From the NCBI GenBank assembly GCA_025964695.1, contig JAOPYK010000155.1, positions 59,785-123,784 on the forward strand: DNA of 64,000 nt. The letters are read 5' to 3'. This document shows, one piece after another, positions 41,271 through 49,898 of this stretch (positions are counted from its first letter, which is position 1; each line of letters begins with the position of its first letter). The notes below the pieces were generated by a model. The model was not told where the DNA came from. It made no database searches and saw only the letters and a list, made by a program, of their open reading frames with translations. The position numbers and the translations under genes are program-made. Source of the stretch: Streptosporangiaceae bacterium (GTDB lineage: Bacteria > Actinomycetota > Actinomycetes > Streptosporangiales > Streptosporangiaceae).

Positions 41271-42944
41271 CTAATCGGGGGCGAGCGGAAGCGCGATCCG
41301 GAAGGTCGCTCCCCGACCGGGTTCGGTGTCGACCTCGACGGTGCCGCCGTGCGCGGCGACCAGTGCCGCGACGATGGCCAGCCCCAGCCCGGTGCCGCCT
41401 TCTGAGCGTGCGGCGTCGGCCCGGTAGAACCGCTCGAAGATCCGGCCGACCTCGTCCGGGGAAAGCCCGGGGCCTTGATCGGCGACCTCGCAGATCACCG
41501 CTGGGATCTCCGCGGAGCCGACCCCTGCGGCGTCCGGCCCTGGTATGTCCTCGGCGGTGACGCTGGGACCCGGTACGCCCTGGGCGCCTGCCCGGGACGC
41601 CGGTACGCCCTCGGAAACGACCACCGGGGTCTCGGCGGAAGCGCCTGGAAGCGGTACACCCGAGGCGGGAAGAGTCCCGGTGGCGAGCCGTACCTCGACC
41701 GGTGTTCCGTCTGGGGTATGGGTGATCGCGTTGGTGAGCAGGTTGCCGAGCACCTGGCGCAGCCGTGGCTCGTCACCGAGCACCTGGTAGGCCACGCCGC
41801 CGCGCACCGACAACTCCACGTTCCGGCCGGGCGCCATCACCCGGGCCTCCTGTACGGCGTCGGCGGCCAGCGCGAGCAGGTCCACCGGCCGCCGCTCCAA
41901 AGAGCGCTGGCGATCCATCCGGGCGAGCAGCAGCAGATCCTCGACCAGCAGGCCCATCCGGGAGGCCGAGTCCTCGATCCGGCGAAGCAGCCGGTCGGTC
42001 TCGGCCGGAGAGCGGGCCGCGCCCTGGCGGTAGAACTCGGCGAATCCGCGGATCGCGGTCAGCGGGGTTCGCAGTTCGTGGCTGGCGTCCGCGACGAAGC
42101 GCCGCATCCGCTCCTCCGAGTTCCGGGCGCTCTCCTCGGAACTGCGGGCGGCCGCCTCGGACCGGCGGGCCGCCTCCTCCGACTCGGCCCGGGACCGGAA
42201 GGCGGTCTCGATCTGGCCCAGCATGCCGTTGAGCGAGCGGCCCAGCCGGCCCACCTCGGTGCGCGGGTGCCGTTCGGGGACCCGGCGGGACAGGTCGCCC
42301 TCTGCGATGGCCTCGGCGGTGTCCTCGATCTCGTCGAGCGGCCGCAGGCTGGTCCGGACGATCCAGACCCCCGCGGCGGCCAGCACGAGCACGACCATGC
42401 CGCCGACCAGCAGATCCACCGTCGTCAGCCGGTGGACGGTCCGGTCGACCTCCTTGAGGTTGAGGGCGAGCGTGACGGTGCCGCCGCCGGAGAGGTCGAG
42501 CACGAGCACGCGCCATCGATCTCCGTCACCATTGGCCGCGGACGTGCTGAAGGGCCGGCCGGCCCGCTGGGACACATCGCCGGTCAGCGCCGGGCCGGCG
42601 GTGTCGCCGGCTGATCGATCCATGGAAAGGACGCTCTGGAGCAAGGTGCCCCGGGCGTCGCGGAGCTGGACGACGACTCCGTACGGCGGGGCCAGAATGA
42701 TCTTTCCGTCCGGTCCGCGCGGCGCCCGGCCCCCTTCGACCTGCTGGACGAGCTGGCGAGCCGCGTCGCCCAGCTGGGCGTCGGCGCGGGTCACCAGATA
42801 GCTGCGCATGACGTACACGGTGGCCACGCTGATCACGGCCAGGGCCAGCACGACGAGGAGCAGCACCGCGGCGATGAGCTTGATCCGCAGCGGTGTCCGG
42901 TCCGAGCACTCCCGCAGCCGGCGAAATGGGGTGAGCCCGGCCAT
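41271..42944 (-). CDS. sensor histidine kinase with a low-complexity insertion in the ATPase domain
   Basis: ATG 42944 (MAGLTPFRRLRECSDRTPL) gives 557 residues; the track frame is longer. Membrane helices lie at about residues 20-45 and 165-185 with an exported sensor between. HAMP and HisKA (RFVADASHELRTPLTAIRG) follow, then HATPase_c with N box NLLTNAITHTPD, G1 box ADQGPGLS and G2 box GGTGLGLAIV. Between the N and G1 boxes sits about 55 residues of Gly/Val/Pro-rich sequence (GVPLPGAS, EGVPASRAGAQGVPGPS) that normal kinases lack. It overlaps its response regulator by one base and probably controls the reductase operon upstream. Confidence 0.92.
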   Translation of the reverse strand: MAGLTPFRRLRECSDRTPLRIKLIAAVLLLVVLALAVISVATVYVMRSYLVTRADAQLGDAARQLVQQVEGGRAPRGPDGKIILAPPYGVVVQLRDARGTLLQSVLSMDRSAGDTAGPALTGDVSQRAGRPFSTSAANGDGDRWRVLVLDLSGGGTVTLALNLKEVDRTVHRLTTVDLLVGGMVVLVLAAAGVWIVRTSLRPLDEIEDTAEAIAEGDLSRRVPERHPRTEVGRLGRSLNGMLGQIETAFRSRAESEEAARRSEAAARSSEESARNSEERMRRFVADASHELRTPLTAIRGFAEFYRQGAARSPAETDRLLRRIEDSASRMGLLVEDLLLLARMDRQRSLERRPVDLLALAADAVQEARVMAPGRNVELSVRGGVAYQVLGDEPRLRQVLGNLLTNAITHTPDGTPVEVRLATGTLPASGVPLPGASAETPVVVSEGVPASRAGAQGVPGPSVTAEDIPGPDAAGVGSAEIPAVICEVADQGPGLSPDEVGRIFERFYRADAARSEGGTGLGLAIVAALVAAHGGTVEVDTEPGRGATFRIALPLAPD

Positions 42945-43651
42945 CAGCCGGGCGGCAGCCGCAGCACGTAACCCACCCCGCGCAGCGTGTGGATGAGCCG
43001 CGGCTCGGTGTTGTCGATCTTGCGGCGGAGTGCGGAGATGTAGGACTCGACGATTCCGACGTCGCCCCGGAAGTCGTAGTTCCACACGTGATCGAGGATC
43101 TGGGCCTTCGACAGGACCCGCCCCGAGTTGGCCATGAAGTAACGCAGCAGCTTGAACTCGGTGGGCGACAGCTGGATGTAGGTGCCGTCGCGCCAGACCT
43201 CGTGGCTGTCCTCGTCCAGCTCGATATCGGCGAAGGCCAGCCGTGGCGGCGGCTCTGCCGAGGGCCCCCCGGCCCGCCGCCGGACCGCCCTGATCCGGGC
43301 GACCAGCTCCTCCAGGCTGAACGGCTTGGTGACGTAGTCGTCGCCGCCGAGGGTGAGTCCCCGGATCCGGTCCTCGACGGCGTCCCTGGCGGTGAGGAAC
43401 ACCACCGGCGTGTGCGTCCCCCCCGACCGCAGCCGGCGCACCACGTCGAAGCCGTCGATGTCGGGCAGCATCACGTCGAGCACGATCAGATCGGGGCGGT
43501 GCCGCTGGGCCGCCTGTACGGCGTCGTTGCCGTTGGTGGAGACGACCACCTCGAAACCGGCGAAGCGCAGGCTGCCTGCCAGTAGTTCCAGGATGTTCGG
43601 CTCGTCCTCGACCACCAGCAGCCGGGCCTCCGGGATGGTGTCCTCAGCCAT
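42944..43651 (-). CDS. OmpR-family response regulator
   Basis: ATG 43651 (MAEDTIPEARLLVVEDEPN) gives 235 residues; the track frame extends upstream without support. The receiver is complete: Asp pair VVEDEPN, phosphoacceptor Asp in LIVLDVMLPDIDG, Thr in FLTARD, Lys in VTKPFS. The winged-helix DNA-binding domain is at the C-terminus (LSPTEFKLLRYFMANSGRVL; SYISALRRKID). It resembles the TcrA/TrcR subgroup. It pairs with the overlapping kinase. Confidence 0.93.
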   Translation of the reverse strand: MAEDTIPEARLLVVEDEPNILELLAGSLRFAGFEVVVSTNGNDAVQAAQRHRPDLIVLDVMLPDIDGFDVVRRLRSGGTHTPVVFLTARDAVEDRIRGLTLGGDDYVTKPFSLEELVARIRAVRRRAGGPSAEPPPRLAFADIELDEDSHEVWRDGTYIQLSPTEFKLLRYFMANSGRVLSKAQILDHVWNYDFRGDVGIVESYISALRRKIDNTEPRLIHTLRGVGYVLRLPPG

Positions 43652-43802
43652 CGTTCTCCTCCCCCGCTCTGCGGCCGTGGTGCCGGCCGTCGTCGTGGTG
43701 CCGGTCCCGGCCCCCTGCATGGTGATCCGATGGTCTCCGCGAGCGTACGTGCGGGGACGGACGACGGCGAAATCGGTGCCGCCGGTCGGGACGGCTGCCG
43801 GC

Positions 43803-44246
43803 TCAGGAGACATGGGCCTGGTCCAGGGCCGCCTGCAGGGACTGAAGGTACCCCTCACTGGTCACGGTCGCGCCGGACACCATGTCGATCTGCGCGCTCT
43901 GCGCGTTGAGGGCGGCGCTGCGCAGGAGGGGCAGCGCCACCGAGTTGATCTCCTGGTCACGGGGGTTGCCGTTCGGGAACTGCACGGCCTCGACGTCGGT
44001 GAGCCGCCCGTTCCGCATGCTGACCCGTACCTGGACCGGCCCCCACCGGGTCTGCACGACCGGGCCGGTGACCTTCTGTGCCCCGGAAGTGCCCGAACCG
44101 CCGGACGTTCCGGAACTCGCGGCGGTGCTCCGCGGGGCGCTCTGGGCGGCGGCCGGGGTGCCGATCTGCCGGGACGTCGTCTTGTAGCCGAGCAGCAGCA
44201 CCAGCACCGCCACGGTGGAAACGAGCGCGAGGCCCACTCTGCGCAT
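43803..44246 (-). CDS. FMN-binding domain protein
   Basis: A 147-residue exported protein with a signal anchor (GLALVSTVAVLVLLLGYK), a Ser/Gly/Thr-rich linker and an FMN_bind domain. The attachment motif DMVSGATVTSEGYLQSLQ contains the S-G-A-T sequence in which Thr binds FMN covalently in related proteins. ATG follows GAGGAG. The gene lies 11 bp after the reductase gene, so the pair likely passes electrons from NAD(P)H through the membrane to exported FMN. Confidence 0.9.
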   Translation of the reverse strand: MRRVGLALVSTVAVLVLLLGYKTTSRQIGTPAAAQSAPRSTAASSGTSGGSGTSGAQKVTGPVVQTRWGPVQVRVSMRNGRLTDVEAVQFPNGNPRDQEINSVALPLLRSAALNAQSAQIDMVSGATVTSEGYLQSLQAALDQAHVS

Positions 44247-44257
44247 GGAGTCTCCTC

Positions 44258-45613
44258 TCAGATCTGGAAGGGGTCGACGTGAATCTGCCGTTTGGGCACC
44301 TTCAGCTTCCGCAGCGAGCCGAGCACCGACTCGACCATGCCGGGCGGACCGCAGACGTAGACGTCACGGCGGCCGGCATCGGGAACGAGGGAGGCCAGGC
44401 CCCGGGCGGACAGCGCCTGCCGGTTGGCCCCGCCGGGCAGATAGACCACCCGGGTGCCGGTCTGGGCGGCGATGGCGTCCAGTTCGCCTTTGAGCACCAG
44501 ATCCTTTGGGCGGCGAGCGCGGTACAGGACGACCGCACGGCCGAAGGGAAGATCGTCGAGCAGCGCCCGGATGGGCGCGATGCCGATCCCGCCGGCGATG
44601 AGGAGCACGTCGTCGTGGTGCCGGCGGTCCGCGGTGAAGGTGCCGTACGGGCCCTCGGCCAGCACCCCGATCCCGGGCCGCAACCGCCGCAGATCGGCGG
44701 TGTGGTCGCCGAGCGCCTTGACGGTGATCCGCATCGTCGTCGCGTCGGGCGCGGCGGACAGCGAGAAGGGATGGGCCTGCCACCAGCCGTCCCGGGTCAG
44801 GAATCGCCAGCGGAAGAACTGGCCCGGCCTGGCGTTCAGTTCGGCCAGCCGGCGCCCGGAGACGTACACCGAGACCACCCCGGGCCCTTCGCGTACGACA
44901 TGCGTCACCCGCAAGCGGTGCGTGAGGTTGAGCCGGAGCGGCGCCCAGACACGGCCGTGGAGCAGGGCGGCGATCACGGCGACGTGCAGGATGCTCCAGA
45001 AGACCCGGGCGGGCAGGCTGGCGGCGAACTCCTGGCCGTCCGCGAACTGGTGGGCGAACCCGAGGCCCAGCCCCAGGTACACATAGAGGTGCAGGTAGTA
45101 CCAGGTCTCATAGGCGAGGCGGGTGCGGATGGCCCGGATGGAGATCACGCCGATCCCGAGGAACAGGATCAGGCCCACGTAGGCCATGAGCACGTCGGGG
45201 TACTCGCGGAGCAGCGCCCAGGTCTCGGCGATGGGGCCGCGGCGGTCCGCGTACCCGAGCGTGATGAAGAGTGTGTGCGCCGTCAGCATCAGGACGGTGA
45301 GAGCGCCGAGGTCGCGGTGCCAGGAGCTGAGGTCCTGCGCCCCGATCGTGTGATCGAGCCAGCGCAGCCTGCTCATCAGCAGCAGCTGGACCAGGATCAG
45401 ATAGGCGCCGCTCAGCCCGGTGAGCCGGCCGATGGCGGTGAATTGATCCGCCAGGCTCGGGGTCAGCGACGGGGTGTTATGCCACCACAGCCAGATGACG
45501 GCAGCCTGGCCGAGCAGCAGAACGCCGACCACGGCGTACCTGCCCCAGGCGGCGGCTTTGGGCGGCACCACGGCGGCACGGCGCATGGGGTTGCCGGGCA
45601 ACGTCTGATGCAT
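44258..45613 (-). CDS. ferric-reductase-like transmembrane oxidoreductase (heme plus FAD/NAD(P)H domains)
   Basis: The protein (451 residues) has six membrane helices in the N-terminal half with paired His for b-type heme (WHRDLGALTVLMLTAHTLF; YYLHLYVYLGLGLGFAHQF). The C-terminal half is a ferredoxin-reductase module: FAD-binding HPFSLSAAP, nucleotide-binding GGIGIAPIRALL and the terminal CGPPGMVESV. It would move electrons from cytosolic NAD(P)H across the membrane, here probably to the FMN-binding protein encoded next. First gene of a four-gene operon with FMN_bind, regulator and kinase. Confidence 0.92.
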   Translation of the reverse strand: MHQTLPGNPMRRAAVVPPKAAAWGRYAVVGVLLLGQAAVIWLWWHNTPSLTPSLADQFTAIGRLTGLSGAYLILVQLLLMSRLRWLDHTIGAQDLSSWHRDLGALTVLMLTAHTLFITLGYADRRGPIAETWALLREYPDVLMAYVGLILFLGIGVISIRAIRTRLAYETWYYLHLYVYLGLGLGFAHQFADGQEFAASLPARVFWSILHVAVIAALLHGRVWAPLRLNLTHRLRVTHVVREGPGVVSVYVSGRRLAELNARPGQFFRWRFLTRDGWWQAHPFSLSAAPDATTMRITVKALGDHTADLRRLRPGIGVLAEGPYGTFTADRRHHDDVLLIAGGIGIAPIRALLDDLPFGRAVVLYRARRPKDLVLKGELDAIAAQTGTRVVYLPGGANRQALSARGLASLVPDAGRRDVYVCGPPGMVESVLGSLRKLKVPKRQIHVDPFQI

Positions 45614-45684
45614 GGCCCTCAGCCTGGGGCCCCGAGCTGAAAGTCAGCTGAATGCTTGCTTCAACCCTGCTCAACGTGCCCGCT

Positions 45685-45733
45685 CGTGGTGATCTCGCAG
45701 TGCGGGACCGGCCCGGACCACGAGATCACCACG
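45685..45733 (-). terminator. palindromic terminator after the enoyl-CoA hydratase gene (dispersed element copy 2)
   Basis: CGTGGTGATCTCG and CGAGATCACCACG form a 13-bp outer stem, and CGGG/CCCG an inner stem. It lies 12 bp past the hydratase stop. Its 47-nt core aligns with the element at 29975-30021 without gaps. Confidence 0.65.
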
Positions 45734-45744
45734 GGAGTGCAGGG

Positions 45745-46509
45745 TTACTCGCCGGTCCAGACCGGCTTGCGCTTCTGCGCGAAGGCGGCGGGGCCCTCCT
45801 GCGCGTCCTTCGAGACGAAGACGGGGCCCATGATGGCGTTCTGCCGGTCCCAGGCCTCGTCGGCCGGCCACTCGGTCGATCCGACAATGATCTTCTTGGT
45901 CGCCGCAAGGGCCAGCGGAGCGTTCTCGGCGATCTTGGAGGCGAGTTCCTTCGCCGCCGTGAGCGCCGATCCCGGCTCGGCGAGCCGGTTGATGAAGCCC
46001 AGCTCCGCCATCCGCTCCGCGGAGTAGTGATCGCCGGTGAGGGCGATCTCCATCGCGATGTGGAACGGGATGCGCTGCGGAAGGCGCAACAGGCCGCCCG
46101 CGCCCGCGACCAGACCGCGCTTGGGCTCGGGCAGCCCGAACTTGGCCTCCCGGGAAGCGACGATCATGTCGCAGCACAGCGCGATCTCACAGCCGCCCGC
46201 CAGGGCGTATCCCTCGACCGCGGCGATGAGCGGAGTCGCCGGGGGCTGCTGCGCGATGCCCGCGAAACCACGGCCCTCGACGAACGTGTTCTCGCCCTTC
46301 AGAAACCCCTTGAGGTCCATGCCGGCGCAGAAGGTACCGCCGGCGCCGGTGAGAATGCCCACCGCCAGATCCTTGCGGGAGTCCAGCTCCTCAAGCGCCG
46401 CCGCGATGCCCTGGGCCACGGCCGCGTTGACGGCGTTCCTGGCCTCGGGCCGGTTGATCGTGATGACGAGAACGCCGCCATCTTCTTCGGTGAGAACCGC
46501 GTCAGACAT
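45745..46509 (-). CDS. enoyl-CoA hydratase/isomerase (crotonase family)
   Basis: This 254-residue protein has the crotonase oxyanion-hole sequences GTFCAGMDLKG and EGYALAGGCEIALCCD, and the FGLPEPKRGLVAGAGG region in which Glu acts in hydration. It probably hydrates enoyl-CoA in beta-oxidation; exact substrate cannot be told. The SDR gene lies 11 bp upstream in the same direction and may catalyse the following dehydrogenation. Confidence 0.9.
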   Translation of the reverse strand: MSDAVLTEEDGGVLVITINRPEARNAVNAAVAQGIAAALEELDSRKDLAVGILTGAGGTFCAGMDLKGFLKGENTFVEGRGFAGIAQQPPATPLIAAVEGYALAGGCEIALCCDMIVASREAKFGLPEPKRGLVAGAGGLLRLPQRIPFHIAMEIALTGDHYSAERMAELGFINRLAEPGSALTAAKELASKIAENAPLALAATKKIIVGSTEWPADEAWDRQNAIMGPVFVSKDAQEGPAAFAQKRKPVWTGE

Positions 46510-46520
46510 GTGTGCTCCGT

Positions 46521-47294
46521 TTACTTGGGCTGGAAACGGATGCCACCGTCGAAACGGACGGTCTCGCCGTTCATGTAGTCGTTCTCGACGAGGGCCCGCA
46601 CCAGGTGCGCGAACTCCGACGCCTTGCCCATGCGCTTGGGGAAGGGTACCGGCTTGGACAGCGTCGCCTTGAACGCCTCGGCGGCCTCGCCCTCACCGTA
46701 GATGGGGGTGTCGATGATGCCGGGGCAGATCGTGTTGACGCGGACGCCGATGGCGGCCAGGTCACGCGCGGCCGGCAGGGTCATGCCGACGATGCCGCCC
46801 TTGGAGGCGGAGTAGGCGATCTGACCGGTCTGGCCCTCGAGGGCCGCGACCGACGCGGTGTTGATGACGACACCACGCAGCCCGTCGGTGTCGGACGGCT
46901 CCGTCTTGGCGATGGCGGCCGCGCCGATGCGCATGAGGTTGAAGGTGCCGATCAGGTTGATCCTGATGACCCGCTCGAACGAGGCCAGGTCGTGCGGCGT
47001 GCCGTCACGGCCGACGGTGCGCGAGGCCCAGCCGATGCCGGCACTGTTGATGATCACCCGGAGCGGGGCACCGGTGTCGACGGCGGCCTGGACGGCGGCC
47101 GCCACCTGAGTCTCGTCGGAGACGTCGGTCTTGACGAACACGCCACCGAGCTCGTCGGCCAGAGCCTTGCCCTTGTCCTCGTTGAGGTCGGCGACGACTA
47201 CTTTTGCGCCGTGGGCGGCCAGGTCACGGGCGGTGGCCTCGCCGAGACCGCTCGCACCGCCTGACACGACGGCGGAAACACCATTCAGGTCCAT
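46521..47294 (-). CDS. short-chain dehydrogenase, 3-hydroxyacyl-CoA dehydrogenase type-2-like
   Basis: ATG 47294 has AAGG eight bases upstream and gives 257 residues. SDR hallmarks are the cofactor loop [12 protein letters not shown], Asp after beta-2 (VVVADLN, NAD preference), NSAG, and the catalytic Ser and Tyr-x3-Lys in [23 protein letters not shown]. This [15 protein letters not shown] pattern resembles HSD10/type-2 3-hydroxyacyl-CoA dehydrogenase. With the neighbouring crotonase it forms a likely beta-oxidation pair. Confidence 0.9.
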   Translation of the reverse strand: MDLNGVSAVVSGGASGLGEATARDLAAHGAKVVVADLNEDKGKALADELGGVFVKTDVSDETQVAAAVQAAVDTGAPLRVIINSAGIGWASRTVGRDGTPHDLASFERVIRINLIGTFNLMRIGAAAIAKTEPSDTDGLRGVVINTASVAALEGQTGQIAYSASKGGIVGMTLPAARDLAAIGVRVNTICPGIIDTPIYGEGEAAEAFKATLSKPVPFPKRMGKASEFAHLVRALVENDYMNGETVRFDGGIRFQPK

Positions 47295-47656
47295 GAAGAG
47301 CACCTTACTGGAGAGAACCGAATGCGGTTCGGGTGATGTTACTCACGCGTCACTTTAACGGGAACGTCACGCCCAGACCTACCCACCCATCCGGTAGGAG
47401 TGTGTCCACCCACACAAAACTCTTCGTTCCCGGACCGGCCTCAGCCGGTGACCGGCACCTCGGTCCGCGCGTCCTGGAGATCCACTTTCGGGGTGCGGGG
47501 ACCGTCTTGTCCCCCGACCATGAGGGAGGTGGGGAGTGGTTCGATCTCACGCCGCCGGAGCACCCTCGCCCACCTCTCCAATTGCCTTGTATTGATCAGG
47601 AATCCGCCCCCTCAAAGAGGGCAAATGTTTCGGACCTCAGCACTACTGTGTCGGCC
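47295..47656. other. 362-bp divergent spacer between SDR and deacetylase genes
   Basis: This region must hold promoters for both directions. The track frame of the deacetylase continues into it, but the residues there look non-coding and lack a ribosome binding site. No hairpin or repeat stands out. No gene is supported. Confidence 0.5.
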
Positions 47657-48514
47657 ATGGACGCGCACGACCTCGAGCCGCACGTTCTCGGGGCGCACGA
47701 GATCGGGCGCCGCGAGGCGCTGGGGCTCAGCGTGCTCGGCGCACTCGGGGTCAGCCTGGGTTCGGGGCTTCTGGTCGGCGACTCGGGTCCGGTTCCCCGG
47801 TACCGGGCCGTGCGCACCCGGGCCAAGGGCCCGCCGCCGGCGCACCTTCCCGCCCAGAAGGCGACGCCGACTCCTGCACACCCGGTCGGGGCGACCGGGC
47901 CGGTGGCCGCCTGGCGCAAGCCCGCCCGCTCCGTCCACGATGTCCGGCCGGACGCCCCCAAGAACGCGGTCGCGCTCACCATCGACGACGGCCCGCACCC
48001 CGAGTGGACGCCCAGGGTGCTCGAACTGCTCGCCAAGCATGAGGTCAAGGCGACTTTCTGCCTGATCGGCGAGCAGGTGCGGGACAACTACAAGCTGGTC
48101 CAGCTGATGGTCGAGGCGGGTCACGAAGTGGCCAACCACACCTGGCGGCATCCGATCAACATCAACCGGCTGCCCGCCGGCCGGGTGGAAAACGAGATCG
48201 TCAAGACCCGGCAGGTCATCGTCGAGGTCACCGGCACCACCCCCCGGCTGTTCCGCGCCCCCGGCGGCAACTGGTCCCCCACCGTCTTCAAGGCCGTGGC
48301 CCGCCATGGCATGTTCCCGATCGACTGGGACATCGATCCGCGGGACTGGTCGCGACCGGGTGTCCCGCACGTCACCCGGGAACTGCTGAGAGGCAAGGCC
48401 GGCGACATCCTGCTCTGTCACGACGGCGGCGGCGACCGCTCACAGACCCTGAAGTCACTGAAGACGGTCCTGCCCAAGCTGAAGAGCCGGGGTCTGGTGT
48501 TCGTCACCCTCTGA
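47657..48514 (+). CDS. polysaccharide deacetylase (NodB family), Tat-exported
   Basis: ATG 47657 gives 285 residues; the track start is over 100 codons upstream. The N-terminus HEIGRREALGLSVLGALGVSLG is a twin-arginine-like signal peptide. The catalytic domain has the NodB motifs: TIDDGPHPEWTP (Asp-Asp), NHTWRHPININ (metal-binding His-x3-His), RAPGGNWSP, DWDIDPRDW and LCHDGG. It removes acetyl groups from cell-wall sugars, for example peptidoglycan GlcNAc or MurNAc. Cell-wall hydrolase genes follow downstream. Confidence 0.92.
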   Translation: MDAHDLEPHVLGAHEIGRREALGLSVLGALGVSLGSGLLVGDSGPVPRYRAVRTRAKGPPPAHLPAQKATPTPAHPVGATGPVAAWRKPARSVHDVRPDAPKNAVALTIDDGPHPEWTPRVLELLAKHEVKATFCLIGEQVRDNYKLVQLMVEAGHEVANHTWRHPININRLPAGRVENEIVKTRQVIVEVTGTTPRLFRAPGGNWSPTVFKAVARHGMFPIDWDIDPRDWSRPGVPHVTRELLRGKAGDILLCHDGGGDRSQTLKSLKTVLPKLKSRGLVFVTL

Positions 48515-48689
48515 CGCACAGCACGTCACCTCAGTCACGGCTGCCTGACGGGCCACAAATGTGACCTACTTCACTTTCGCCCGGCCGGCAACGCTTCCAG
48601 CAGGCATGTCAAGAGTTACATCCCGTTTTCATGGCATTGAGAGGTAACTCTCAGGCTTGCCATAGTTTGCTGATTCTTGACCGACGTGG

Positions 48690-48935
48690 CTAGGTTATGG
48701 CCCGAGCGGCAACGGGGTCGCTCGCAAAACAGAACATCGCGTCATCGTGATTCGACGGCACTCAGCCCTGCCGTCCGAGGGGATCGCGGTTGGCGTGCCG
48801 CGTCCATGCGGTCAGGAGCATGGAGCCGGGGAACCCAGGAAGCCCGATGTGTTTCCGGGCCAGGGTGAATTGACAGTGAGCGCCGGGGGATTCGCATTTT
48901 TCCAAGGTGTCGTGCTGCCCCGGTAGGCGTCGGTA
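48690..48935 (+). ncRNA. c-di-AMP riboswitch (ydaO-yuaA type)
   Basis: The 475-bp leader of the NlpC/P60 gene contains the conserved ydaO core: GGAGCCGGGGAACCCAGG near 48822 and CCAGGGTGAATTGACAG near 48861, plus the hairpin CGAGCG-loop-CGCTCG near 48703. In Actinobacteria this class typically precedes NlpC/P60 and resuscitation-factor genes and shuts them off when c-di-AMP is high. Exact ends are estimates, and the switching structure (pairing near GGTGTCGTG at 48906) is not resolved by eye. Confidence 0.75.
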
Positions 48936-48989
48936 ACGACGTTAGGAACTGTCCTGTATACCCCCCAGAACATCCTCTCGACTCGTGCG

Positions 48990-49496
48990 TTGAAGCTGTC
49001 CGTCGCGGGAACCGCGCTGGGCGCGATGACCTCGCTCGGCATCGTGGCGGCTCCGGCCGCATCGGCCGGTACCACCCAGGTCGCCACGGTCGTCCAGGCA
49101 GCACCCGCGAAGAAGACGGTCAAGCTCACCCAGAAGCAGAAGGCGGCACGCGCGGTCAAGTTCGCGTACGCGCACATCGGTGACTGGTACCGCTACGGCG
49201 GCATCGGCCCCCACCGGTGGGACTGCTCCGGTCTCGCCGGCGGCGCCTGGAAGTACGGCGGCGTCAAGCTGCCCCGGGTGACCAACGCGATCTTCCGGGG
49301 CGTTCACACGAAGGTGCGCTGGAGCAACCTTCGCCCCGGTGATCTGGTGTTCTTCTATCGCCTTGGTCACGTCGGCATCTATGTCGGCAACGGGTACATG
49401 ATCCACGCTCCGCACACCGGGCAGAAGGTCAAACGGGTCAAGCTCAACCGCTATTTCCGGCAGCAGTTCGCCGGAGCCGTCCGCCCCGGGGCCTGA
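48990..49496 (+). CDS. NlpC/P60 peptidoglycan endopeptidase
   Basis: The protein (168 residues from TTG 48990) has a signal peptide (KLSVAGTALGAMTSLGIVAAPAASA) and an NlpC/P60 domain with Cys in HRWDCSGLAGGAWKY and His in LGHVGIYVGNGYMIHAPH. It cuts peptidoglycan stem peptides. No ATG or GTG lies in frame upstream before a stop; an upstream CTG near 48954 with AGGA before it is a possible non-canonical start. Expression is probably limited by the c-di-AMP riboswitch in its leader, and a strong terminator follows. Confidence 0.88.
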   Translation: MKLSVAGTALGAMTSLGIVAAPAASAGTTQVATVVQAAPAKKTVKLTQKQKAARAVKFAYAHIGDWYRYGGIGPHRWDCSGLAGGAWKYGGVKLPRVTNAIFRGVHTKVRWSNLRPGDLVFFYRLGHVGIYVGNGYMIHAPHTGQKVKRVKLNRYFRQQFAGAVRPGA

Positions 49497-49569
49497 CCGG
49501 TCCCTTGGCGCGGGGACGCACTGACCCACAGCGGGAAGGCCAGGGTGTCCCCGCTCCACTTATGCGTCA

Positions 49570-49612
49570 CCCGTCGCCGGGTGCGGTCGATTCGACCGCA
49601 CCCGGCGACGGG
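49570..49612 (+). terminator. perfect 20-bp-stem terminator after the NlpC/P60 gene
   Basis: CCCGTCGCCGGGTGCGGTCG pairs perfectly with its complement around a 3-nt loop, followed by CGTTTCC. It lies 73 bp past the stop. It also insulates the L,D-transpeptidase gene; the rest of the 402-bp gap to 49898 holds nothing else recognisable. Confidence 0.8.
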
Positions 49613-49898
49613 CGTTTCCGGCCGGGCCGCGGTCGCCGGCCCGTCGCACCACGGCCACCAGGCAGAGCGCTCACTCGCTCCGCCGCCGTACGATCTCCAC
49701 GCTCCCCCTCGTCACCGCCCGGCGGCTCGCCGCCCCATGATCATGTCCAGTATGCCGGGCCCGTTCCGGGGGCCGGCATGCCTGCCCGGTTCCCCGTCGG
49801 GCGGCGTATTCACCTGACACCTCTTACTGATGCGTTTCCTTTACTTGACCCCACTAAGGTCCTGTTTCTGATGAGCGATCTGAGGTTGGAAGGGCACG

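Noticed and set aside
44078-45640. 520-residue plus-strand ORF
   Set aside because: Antisense to the ferric-reductase-like gene with its clear heme and FAD motifs.
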